Both the position numbers and the translations under genes were made by a program. Below, in pieces: positions 25,183-32,670 of a stretch of 64,000 bases of DNA (position 1 is its first letter; the number at the start of each line of letters is the position of its first letter). Below the pieces are notes generated by a model. That model saw only the letters and a program-made list of their open reading frames with translations. It was not told the origin of the DNA and did no database searches. Source of the DNA: Photobacterium kagoshimensis (GTDB lineage Bacteria; Pseudomonadota; Gammaproteobacteria; Enterobacterales; Vibrionaceae); NCBI RefSeq assembly GCF_050337045.1, contig NZ_JAKJSO010000019.1, positions 62,001 to 126,000 on the forward strand, written 5' to 3'.

Positions 25183-25806
25183 TTAACGAGTACGCTTGCG
25201 AATTTCGGCGTATTTTTTTAATCCAGCCTTCGCGGCTTTTTCAGCAACAGCATGATAAGCCCACTCAACGACTTCGTCGTGAGTCGACATCGGCGGGTAT
25301 GGCTGCAAAGTTCGACGTTTGACTCTGTTTAAACATTTTTGAATCATCTTATCTTGCAGTTCATTGTGAGTACATACGACCGAACCGTCAAAATGCTGGA
25401 CGTGCATCCCATGAGCTATCATTACACGACTTAACACAATAAACCGATGGCATTCAATAGGATCGGCTTTGGCTGCCATCAAAACGCCTCCCGTTCCGAT
25501 GGCTTTCAATGCTTTTACCCCTTCTTGATAGCGTTCTCTTGCCAGTACCTCTTGATATTGCACATTACCGCGATTCAACGGCGCTTTCTCATCATGGTTT
25601 CTTGGGCCAAGTAATTGCCCAAGGTACATATATTGCCATCCATGCTTTTCTAGGACGCTTTTTAATCTGAGTTGCTGATATTGTGGAAACATTCGGCTAC
25701 CTGGGAAACTGCGAATATCCACCAGAACCTTAGCTTCACCACATTGCTCAAGCCGATAAAGAAAGTCTTCTATTGAATAATTGGAATGCCCAATCGTGTA
25801 CCACAT
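25183..25806 (-). CDS. DUF488 family protein
   Basis: Conserved protein of unknown function, 207 residues. The DUF488 hallmarks are the N-terminal TIGHSNYSIEDF, VDIRSFPGSR and, in the middle, ADPIECHR. In most DUF488 proteins as I recall them, the last motif begins with a Cys just before the E/A-K-D-P; here the stretch reads LMAAKADPIECHR, so that Cys is absent while the CHR Cys remains. The basic C-terminus ends KYAEIRKRTR. It starts 2 bases after the stop of the DUF2798-like gene, with AGAAG as ribosome binding site, so the two form a coupled pair. No function is assigned. Confidence 0.85.
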   Translation of the reverse strand: MWYTIGHSNYSIEDFLYRLEQCGEAKVLVDIRSFPGSRMFPQYQQLRLKSVLEKHGWQYMYLGQLLGPRNHDEKAPLNRGNVQYQEVLARERYQEGVKALKAIGTGGVLMAAKADPIECHRFIVLSRVMIAHGMHVQHFDGSVVCTHNELQDKMIQKCLNRVKRRTLQPYPPMSTHDEVVEWAYHAVAEKAAKAGLKKYAEIRKRTR

Positions 25807-25808
25807 AA

Positions 25809-26252
25809 TTAACTTCTCTGAGGAGCTGAAAAATCTGGCATGTCGAACTTACGGAACACAAGCCAATGACAAAACGGGACCACAAGATACGCAGCAACCA
25901 TACCAACAGGGATACCTACCGCAACGGCTTTTAACAAAATAACCATGTCGAAACCCATTCTCGGGATCAAAGCAAAAGGCACCATAATCAAACTCATGAC
26001 CACAGACATTAAGAAGCTAAATACCGCCCCTTTTTTATGCTTAGAAAGATCTGGCGCATATTTGCTGATAAAAAAGCCAACCCCAATGCCAACGAAGGCA
26101 CCCGCAGGAATAGTCAAAGGAAGTTGCATAAGCCAATTTAGCAGATCAAAAGGTTGGTTATAAGAGGTTAAAAAGATCAGATTCATTGCAAGGGAAAAAG
26201 TAACAGATACAAGCAAGCCAAACTTGCGACGATTGCGGTTGTTTACAGACAT
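25809..26252 (-). CDS. DUF2798-like small membrane protein
   Basis: The chosen start, ATG at 26252 (MSVNNRNRRKFG), gives 147 residues. The frame stays open upstream, but GAGAGG lies 7 bases before this ATG and the upstream part looks non-coding. The product has a basic N-terminus and four hydrophobic segments (about 15-32, 43-64, 78-98, 105-130), consistent with an integral membrane protein of DUF2798 type. Function unknown. It is the first gene of a pair with the DUF488 gene. Its ribosome binding site lies inside a hairpin followed by six T (26253-26281), an odd and possibly regulatory arrangement. Confidence 0.72.
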   Translation of the reverse strand: MSVNNRNRRKFGLLVSVTFSLAMNLIFLTSYNQPFDLLNWLMQLPLTIPAGAFVGIGVGFFISKYAPDLSKHKKGAVFSFLMSVVMSLIMVPFALIPRMGFDMVILLKAVAVGIPVGMVAAYLVVPFCHWLVFRKFDMPDFSAPQRS

Positions 26253-26281
26253 AAAAAAGCCTCTCATTTGGATTGAGAGGC
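26253..26281 (-). promoter_or_regulatory. hairpin sequestering the DUF2798-like gene RBS
   Basis: On the minus strand, GCCTCTC (26281-26275) and GAGAGGC (26265-26259) pair perfectly around a 9-base loop and are followed by TTTTTT and then directly by the ATG at 26252. The 3' arm is the Shine-Dalgarno itself. The shape is that of an intrinsic terminator placed in front of the start codon. A possible promoter just upstream (TAGACT, 18 bases, TATATA) would put the hairpin at the very 5' end of the mRNA. Confidence 0.75.
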
Positions 26282-26441
26282 GATAATATATAAACATTTT
26301 TGAAAATATCAGTCTAGTAATTTTGTTAAAAATTCCTATAAGGCAAGTTAAACAACCATCTAACAACTGTAAAACCTGTAATAAAAAGCCTTTCACCTCG
26401 GTCTAAAGTTATTAGGTTATTACTGATTAAAAAGGTTGATT

Positions 26442-27245
26442 ATGCCGTCTCGTCTTTTACTTCCCTTGCACCTTGTTTTGGTAGCATTCATCTTGCTCGT
26501 CAGTAGCACTGTGTTCGCAGCCCCAAAAGCGGATTTATGGCCATACTGGCAAAGCAGTGATGAAACTAACTCCATGCCAATCAACCACCAGTTGTGGCAA
26601 CAGACGCTTAATCACTACATAGTGCAGCAAGGGGAGCAAACGCTATTTAGCTATCACCAAGTCGATCAAGAGGGAAAATGGCAGCTTGATCGCTACATTC
26701 GAGAAATGAGTAAACTCAACCCGTTGGCATACCGCAAAGCGGAACAATTTGCCTACTGGATCAATCTGTATAACGCACTGACCGTCAAACTCATTGTTGA
26801 TAATTACCCCGTCAAATCGATCACAAAACTCGGCGGCTTGTTTAGTTTTGGCCCCTGGGATGATGAAGTGGTCACCATCAACGGCAAAAAGCTCACCCTC
26901 AATGATATCGAGCACCGTATCTTGCGTCCGATTTGGCAAGACAAACGTATTCACTATGCAGTGAACTGTGCGAGTCTAGGTTGCCCTAACCTACAACCCC
27001 ATGCCTTCACGGCCAGCAATAGTAACCACTTACTCGATCTAGCCGCCAAACAATTCATCAACAGTAAAAAAGGCGTTCTTAGCACGAATAACAAGACCCA
27101 GCTGTCGTCCATCTACGATTGGTATCAAGCAGACTTCGGCAACACAACGCAGCTCCAGCAACACTTAAATCAGTACCGCACCACACCTGTGGTACTCAAA
27201 ACAATTGATTATGATTACGACTGGGCATTGAACGAGGCAAAATAA
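26442..27245 (+). CDS. DUF547 protein, exported
   Basis: Protein of 267 residues of the DUF547 family, function unknown. The signal peptide (about 1-24) is LLLPLHLVLVAFILLVSS with the likely cleavage VFA-AP, so it is probably periplasmic. The DUF547 core includes YWINLYNALTVKLIVDNYP and IHYAVNCASLGCPNL; the paired Cys in NCASLGC are conserved in the family. The ATG at 26442 is preferred because AAGG lies 6 bases upstream; a TTG six bases earlier is possible. It is divergent from the DUF2798-like gene and upstream of the TPP riboswitch. Confidence 0.85.
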   Translation: MPSRLLLPLHLVLVAFILLVSSTVFAAPKADLWPYWQSSDETNSMPINHQLWQQTLNHYIVQQGEQTLFSYHQVDQEGKWQLDRYIREMSKLNPLAYRKAEQFAYWINLYNALTVKLIVDNYPVKSITKLGGLFSFGPWDDEVVTINGKKLTLNDIEHRILRPIWQDKRIHYAVNCASLGCPNLQPHAFTASNSNHLLDLAAKQFINSKKGVLSTNNKTQLSSIYDWYQADFGNTTQLQQHLNQYRTTPVVLKTIDYDYDWALNEAK

Positions 27246-27304
27246 TGCCAATCATTGTCTTCATGCCCTAGCAACACCACGCTTGCACTATTACAATGAC
27301 GACG

Positions 27305-27411
27305 TTCTCATTGGGGAGCTAAATAGAAGGTTGACACTTTCTTTCGGCTGAGATTGCACACGCAGAACCCACAGAACCTGAACCAGCTAATACTGGCGTA
27401 GGAATTGAGAA
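27305..27411 (+). ncRNA. TPP riboswitch (THI element)
   Basis: All conserved blocks are present in order: GGGGAGCTAAA (27313-27323), GGCTGAGATTG (27346-27356), and CCTGAACCAGCTAATACTGG then CGTAGGAATTGAGA (27377-27410). The closing P1 stem TTCTCATT/AATTGAGAA flanks them. It binds thiamine diphosphate and lowers expression of thiBPQ. Between it and thiB are a hairpin around GCATCGCCTA...TAGGTATGC (27420-27444) and a small hairpin GATGC-AACG-GCATC (27496-27509) immediately before the thiB ribosome binding site, which suggests control at translation initiation. Confidence 0.96.
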
Positions 27412-27520
27412 GTCGCTAAGCATCGCCTATATCGCTAGGTATGCCCTTCAGCCGCCCTTTTCTCAACCCTCGCTCATTTGATTTATTGCCAGCAGGATGC
27501 AACGGCATCAGGAGCGCTTT

Positions 27521-28519
27521 GTGAAAAAACTACTACCTTTACTTACCTTAACACTCGCGAGCAGCAGTGTATTTGCCGCCGAACAAGACCCAAAAGCAAC
27601 ACTAACGGTTTACACCTATAGCTCATTTGCCTCAGATTGGGGCCCTGGCCCAGCCATTAAAACTGCATTCGAAGCAGAATGCGATTGTAACTTAAACTTA
27701 GTGGCACTCGATGATGGCGTGTCTATTCTTAACCGCGTGCGCTTGGAAGGTAACAACAGCAAAGCAGATATCTTATTAGGGCTTGATAACAACCTTATCG
27801 AAGAAGCTAAAAAAACCGGCCTGCTCGCGCAACATAAGGTCGATACCAGCAAAGTTACGCTACCAAATGGCTGGAATGACACCACCTTTGTGCCTTACGA
27901 TTATGGTTACTTTGCCTTTGTTTACGACAGCACCAAGCTAAAGACCCCACCAAAGAGCTTAAAAGAATTAGTCGAGCGTGATGATCTGTCGATCCTTTAC
28001 CAAGATCCTCGTACTTCAACCCCAGGCCAAGGCTTGATGCTGTGGATGAAATCGGTTTATGGCGATCAAGCAGCCAATGCCTGGCAGCAACTGGCCAAGA
28101 AAACAGTCACCGTCACCAAAGGTTGGTCCGAAGCCTATAGCATGTTCCTCAAAGGGGAAGCAGATATGGTGTTGTCATACACCACTTCTCCGGCTTACCA
28201 CATCATCGCAGAACAAAAGAACCAATATATCGCAGCTGATTTCAGCGAAGGGCATTACATGCAAGTGGAAGTGGCCGCCAAACTTAAAAATAGCCCACAC
28301 CCTAAGTTAGCCGATCAATTTATGGACTTCATTGTTAGTGATGGCTTCCAATCCAATATGGCCACAGGTAACTGGATGTACCCAGTAACAAATCAACAAC
28401 TGCCTGACGGTTTTAACCAGCTGACCGTCCCAGCCAAAGCACTGGAATTTGATGCAACAGATGTTGCCAAGCAGCGCCGCAGCTGGATTCGCGAATGGCA
28501 ACACGCCCTCACGCAATAA
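27521..28519 (+). CDS. thiB: thiamine ABC transporter, periplasmic binding protein
   Basis: Captures thiamine and its phosphates in the periplasm for the ThiPQ importer. The start is GTG at 27521 (read as VKKLLPLLTLTLA...), preceded by AGGAG with 7 bases spacing; it gives 332 residues, near E. coli ThiB. An upstream ATG at 27497 would spoil the signal peptide. The signal peptide ends at SVFA-AE (about residue 20). Family motifs are LTVYTYSSFASDWGPGP, LEGNNSKADILLGLDNNL, YQDPRTSTPGQGL and TKGWSEAYSMFLKGEAD. It is controlled by the TPP riboswitch. Confidence 0.96.
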   Translation: MKKLLPLLTLTLASSSVFAAEQDPKATLTVYTYSSFASDWGPGPAIKTAFEAECDCNLNLVALDDGVSILNRVRLEGNNSKADILLGLDNNLIEEAKKTGLLAQHKVDTSKVTLPNGWNDTTFVPYDYGYFAFVYDSTKLKTPPKSLKELVERDDLSILYQDPRTSTPGQGLMLWMKSVYGDQAANAWQQLAKKTVTVTKGWSEAYSMFLKGEADMVLSYTTSPAYHIIAEQKNQYIAADFSEGHYMQVEVAAKLKNSPHPKLADQFMDFIVSDGFQSNMATGNWMYPVTNQQLPDGFNQLTVPAKALEFDATDVAKQRRSWIREWQHALTQ

Positions 28520-30120
28520 AGGCATTTCGTTTGAACACTCGCTTTACCTCGTTATTACCCGGCATCATGGCTGCTGGGTGCATCACCGCGCTAATGGTAT
28601 TTGCCATTAGCGCCTTGTTTGGACACGCCGATGAACTATCCCCATTAACACTATGGCACGACCCCTATTTACGCCATGTTACTGGGTTTAGTTTCTACCA
28701 AGCATTCCTCTCAACCCTATTGAGTGTGGTGCCTGCGATCCCCGTCGCCTATGCACTTTCTCGCCGTCAATTTATTGGACGCGCCTTGTTGTTGCGGATC
28801 TTTGCCATGACACTGGTACTGCCCGTTTTGGTTGCCGTGTTTGGCTTACTGTCAATATACGGTAAAAGCGGCCTAATCAATCAATGGCTTGCCGTTATTG
28901 GTGTGGATATCCAGCTCAATATTTATGGTTTAAGCGGGATCTTACTGGCCCATATTTTTTTAAATCTGCCCCTCGCGGTACGTTTATTACTGCAAAGTTT
29001 AGAAGGGATCCCTCACGAGCAGCATCAGCTTGCTGCACATTTAGGAATGACCGGGTGGGACAAATTTCGTTTAGTCGCTTGGCCTCGGTTGCAACAACAA
29101 CTACCGCACGTGATCGGCTTGATCTTTATGCTGTGTTTCACCAGTTTCGCGGTGATCATGTCACTGGGTGGCGGGCCTAAAGCCACTACCATTGAACTGG
29201 CGATTTACCAAGCCCTGCGTTACGACTTTGATCTGGCCGCAGGTGCTTTGCTGGCATTGTGGCAAATGCTACTGTGCAGCTCGTTAGTGTTAGTTTCACA
29301 ACGTTTTGCTAAACCGTTAGCTACGCTGAGCGGCACGGTCAATCAAGCCCCTCATCACTACCAAGATACATGGCAGAGTAAACTCTGGGACGGTTTATGG
29401 ATTAGCGGTGTGATCTTACTGGTTGCGCCTCCGCTCTTGTCTGTGATCACCGCAGGGCTTAATCAACAGCTGATTGCTCAATTAAGCTCAGCCAAGCTCT
29501 GGCAAGCTATCAGCCATTCATTACAGATCGCAGCCATGTCTTGTGTGATAGCCGTTGTCAGCGGTATTGCTATTTTACTGACCAGCCGTCAATGGCGATT
29601 ACAACGCAAAAAGTGGGCCGCCGATGGCATTGAATTAATCGGCGCCATCATTCTGGTCACCCCAGGGTTAGTGCTCAGTACTGGGCTATTTTTGTTACTG
29701 CGCCAATATACCGATGCCTTTGCGATGGCCTTCTGGGTGGTAGTCACCGTCAATGCGCTAATGGCACTGCCTTATGTGATCAAAACACTCAGTCAGCCCA
29801 TGCTCCATATTGCCCAACAATTTAACCCACTTTGCGCCAGTTTGGGGATGACAGGCTTGTCTCGGCTACGATTATTGGAATGGCGAGCATTACGCAAGCC
29901 GCTCTCGCAAGCCTTCGCTATCGGCTTTGTCTTATCGCTGGGCGATTTAAGTGCGATTGCCTTATTTGGCAGCCAAGACTTTAAAACCTTACCGCTGTAT
30001 TTATTTGAATTATTAGGTAGCTATCAAATGGATGCTGCCGCCGTCGCCGCACTCTTGTTGCTCCTACTCAGCCTAGGCTTATTTACCCTGGTTGAAACTG
30101 CGCTGCTTAGGAAGAAATGA
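28495..30120 (+). CDS. thiP: thiamine ABC transporter, permease
   Basis: Inner-membrane permease of the thiamine importer, 541 residues, a duplicated (fused) binding-protein-dependent permease with about twelve hydrophobic segments. Two EAA loops are visible: LAAHLGMTGWDKFRLVAWPRL (first half) and CASLGMTGLSRLRLLEWRAL (second half). The start ATG lies inside the thiB end, overlapping by 25 bases; the N-terminus MATRP... and the overlap match E. coli thiP, which supports this start over later Met codons. Confidence 0.95.
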   Translation: MATRPHAIKAFRLNTRFTSLLPGIMAAGCITALMVFAISALFGHADELSPLTLWHDPYLRHVTGFSFYQAFLSTLLSVVPAIPVAYALSRRQFIGRALLLRIFAMTLVLPVLVAVFGLLSIYGKSGLINQWLAVIGVDIQLNIYGLSGILLAHIFLNLPLAVRLLLQSLEGIPHEQHQLAAHLGMTGWDKFRLVAWPRLQQQLPHVIGLIFMLCFTSFAVIMSLGGGPKATTIELAIYQALRYDFDLAAGALLALWQMLLCSSLVLVSQRFAKPLATLSGTVNQAPHHYQDTWQSKLWDGLWISGVILLVAPPLLSVITAGLNQQLIAQLSSAKLWQAISHSLQIAAMSCVIAVVSGIAILLTSRQWRLQRKKWAADGIELIGAIILVTPGLVLSTGLFLLLRQYTDAFAMAFWVVVTVNALMALPYVIKTLSQPMLHIAQQFNPLCASLGMTGLSRLRLLEWRALRKPLSQAFAIGFVLSLGDLSAIALFGSQDFKTLPLYLFELLGSYQMDAAAVAALLLLLLSLGLFTLVETALLRKK

Positions 30121-30121
30121 T

Positions 30122-30841
30122 ATGTTGAAGTTAGATCAGCTTACCCATAGCTACCAGCCCCATGCTGCTCATGGACAAGCCATGCATTTGTCCTTTTCAC
30201 TCGAGGCGCAGCAAGGTGATATTGTGGCGTTAATTGGCCCAAGTGGCGCAGGGAAAAGTACCTTACTGGCATTGATTGCAGGCTTTCTTAAGCCGAATAG
30301 CGGCCAGCTCACCATCGCCAATCAGGTTATTGATCAACAAGCCCCCGCAGAGCGACCTTTGTCGATGCTGTTTCAAGAGCATAATTTATTTCCGCATCTC
30401 ACCGTGTCTGAAAATATTGGGCTGGGAATGCACCCAGGGTTAAAACTGAGCCAAGCTGATAAAGAAGCTATCGTGGTTGCAGCAGCGCGAGTTGGCATTC
30501 AGCAATACTTAGATCGCCTCCCCGAGCAACTCTCTGGCGGCCAAAAACAACGCGTGGCGCTCGCGCGTTGTTTAGTGCGCCATCGCCCCTTGTTGCTACT
30601 TGATGAACCCTTTTCGGCTCTGGATCCCGCCCTGCGCAAAGAAATGTTAGAGCTAGTAAGAAGTCTCGCCCGCGAGCATAAGATCACGGTTCTCATGGTT
30701 ACCCATAGCCCTGACGACGCCCTCAAGATTGCCAATAAGTGCGCGTTTATCACTAACGGCAGCATCACAGTATTTGGTGACACGCAGCCGATGCTGACAC
30801 AACCACAGAATGCAGCGCTCAAGCACTACCTTGGCCATTAA
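30122..30841 (+). CDS. thiQ: thiamine ABC transporter, ATP-binding protein
   Basis: ATPase that powers ThiBPQ. It is 239 residues from the ATG at 30122, one base after the thiP stop. The frame extends 10 codons into thiP, but the true ThiQ start is MLKLDQLTHSYQ. Walker A GPSGAGKST is at 39-47, signature LSGGQKQR at 137-144, Walker B LLLLDEP at 157-163, then the switch His in VTHSPDDA. It closes the riboswitch-controlled operon. Confidence 0.96.
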   Translation: MLKLDQLTHSYQPHAAHGQAMHLSFSLEAQQGDIVALIGPSGAGKSTLLALIAGFLKPNSGQLTIANQVIDQQAPAERPLSMLFQEHNLFPHLTVSENIGLGMHPGLKLSQADKEAIVVAAARVGIQQYLDRLPEQLSGGQKQRVALARCLVRHRPLLLLDEPFSALDPALRKEMLELVRSLAREHKITVLMVTHSPDDALKIANKCAFITNGSITVFGDTQPMLTQPQNAALKHYLGH

Positions 30842-30868
30842 AGGTAAACAATGTAGTAGAAAAAAGAG

Positions 30869-30901
30869 AAAGGGAGAACCCAAATGGTGTTCTCCCTTTT
30901 T
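30869..30901. terminator. bidirectional terminator, thiQ / PhoH gene
   Basis: Eleven-base-pair stem AAAGGGAGAAC/GTTCTCCCTTT. On the plus strand five T follow; on the minus strand TTTCTCTTTTTT follows. It lies between two convergent genes and can serve both. Confidence 0.85.
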
Positions 30902-30930
30902 GATATTCAGACTTTTAATTTAGGATAAAA

Positions 30931-32307
30931 TTAGAGATTTTCTTCAGCAAATTCAGCCAAACGGCTACGTACAACGCCATTAAGATAAATATTGGCGCTT
31001 CCTTCGAAGTTTTTAAAGCGCTCAACGATATAAGTAAGCCCTGACGTTACAGGCGATAGGTAATTAGAATCAATCTGCGCAAGGTTACCCGAACAGACTA
31101 GCTTAGTGCCTTCACCACAGCGGGTGATGATGGTTTTGATTTGCGATGCGGTTAAGTTTTGGCACTCATCCAGCAATACAAACGCATTTTGGATGGAACG
31201 ACCGCGCATGAAGTTTATCGATTTGAATTGAATATTGGCTTTATCGAAGATGTACTTCATCGAGCCATCCGTACATACATCATTTTTGTGAAGCGCTTCC
31301 ATGGTATCGGTCACCGCCGCCAACCATGGCATCATTTTCTCTTCTTCCGTACCGGGTAAGAAACCAATCGACTCGGCAATTTCTGGCGTATTACGCGTGA
31401 CAATAATTTTATCGTACATGCCCTTCTCAATGACTTGCTCTAATGCTGATGCCATTGCCAAAATGGTTTTACCACAGCCCGCAGGCCCCGTTAAAATCAC
31501 TAAGTCGATATCAGGATCGAGCATGGCATCAAGCGCCATTCCTTGGTAGACATTTTTAGGGTGAATGCCCCATGCCTGACGATGCATTAATCGATCATGG
31601 CCTATGTCTTTCAATACCACACTTTCACCATCAATTTGCTTGATACGCGCAGCAAACTCGTGCTCTTCATCGATCAGATATTGATTAACGAACGGCTTAT
31701 CAAACAAAGCAATAGGCAGTGTATGTAAGGTGGCACGGCCTCGACTTTCTGATTGGCACTCTCCCACTTGATCCCAGAAGCGACCAGGGTACTCAATAAA
31801 ACCTTTGGTGAGTAAGCTAACATCATCGATCAACTGATCTGAACGATAATCATCAACGAAATACACCCCCGCACCTTTAGCGCGTAAACGCATATTGATG
31901 TCTTTGGTGATCAAGACTACATCACGTGGCGCATAGTGCTGCTGTAAGTGGAGTACAGCATTCAATATACGGTTGTCACCCGCTTTATCAGTAAATGCAT
32001 GCACAGTTTCAGTGATCTCGTAATCCGCAAAGATAGCAATAGTGCCATTGTGTGCGGTTTGTTTTGAGAAAGGGATCCCCGCCGAGATCTGCTCGGGAGT
32101 CGCATCGTGGAAAATATCTTCTAACGCTCGAATCGCGACTCGGGCATCGCGAGCAACATCACGCTTGCTATCCTTGATGCGATCAAGTTCTTCGAGGACG
32201 GTCATCGGTATGACGACATCATGTTCTTGGAAGGAATAAATCGCGAGAGGCTCGTGTAGCAAGATATTAGTATCGAGAACAAAGACTTTCCGATCTGAAT
32301 CGCCCAT
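30931..32307 (-). CDS. PIN-PhoH protein (PhoH2-type RNA-processing ATPase)
   Basis: Two-domain protein of 458 residues. The N-terminal PIN nuclease domain (about 6-135) shows VLDTNILLHEP, VLEELDRIKDS and DNRILNAVL, with the acidic residues of a PIN active site. The C-terminal PhoH ATPase has Walker A LTGPAGCGKT (near 270-279), TRNTPEIAESIGFLPGTEEEK and Walker B VLLDECQN. Proteins of this design (PhoH2) have RNA helicase and ribonuclease activity in other bacteria; that activity is inferred here. The start ATG at 32307 lies 6 bases after AAGGAGG; a GTG two codons earlier overlaps the ribosome binding site and is rejected. Convergent with thiQ. Confidence 0.92.
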   Translation of the reverse strand: MGDSDRKVFVLDTNILLHEPLAIYSFQEHDVVIPMTVLEELDRIKDSKRDVARDARVAIRALEDIFHDATPEQISAGIPFSKQTAHNGTIAIFADYEITETVHAFTDKAGDNRILNAVLHLQQHYAPRDVVLITKDINMRLRAKGAGVYFVDDYRSDQLIDDVSLLTKGFIEYPGRFWDQVGECQSESRGRATLHTLPIALFDKPFVNQYLIDEEHEFAARIKQIDGESVVLKDIGHDRLMHRQAWGIHPKNVYQGMALDAMLDPDIDLVILTGPAGCGKTILAMASALEQVIEKGMYDKIIVTRNTPEIAESIGFLPGTEEEKMMPWLAAVTDTMEALHKNDVCTDGSMKYIFDKANIQFKSINFMRGRSIQNAFVLLDECQNLTASQIKTIITRCGEGTKLVCSGNLAQIDSNYLSPVTSGLTYIVERFKNFEGSANIYLNGVVRSRLAEFAEENL

Positions 32308-32670
32308 AGGCACCTCCTTGGTAACATTCAGGCAGTATTACATCTACCACCACTCTTTAAGCGTATGACAGTTATTGGCATTTGTTGCTTTTTCACAAAA
32401 CTATCGCTCCTGTGACTCTATTAAAGACCGGATATTTTTAAATAAATGTGACAAAACTACTTTGTCGCATTCAGAACACTTTCACCGTGACCTCTTTCAC
32501 ATCATGCAGTAACATGACTCCCCTTTTTTCTGGTACGAATTCTGGCTTACACTTATAGCTACGTATTTTTGAGCGACATATGACACCTTGCGTGTTTCAT
32601 GCTTCGCCAAAGCGCGAATACCAGATAACGCATTTTCAATTTTCAAAGAATTTAGAAGGTTTTAGCCACT
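32308..32670. other. divergent control region, PhoH gene / rapA
   Basis: This 363-base gap separates two divergent genes. It holds the strong AAGGAGG of the PhoH gene (32311-32319 region) and, at the other end, a modest GAAGG before rapA. No gene, tRNA or strong inverted repeat was seen, and I could not place promoters with confidence. Confidence 0.5.
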
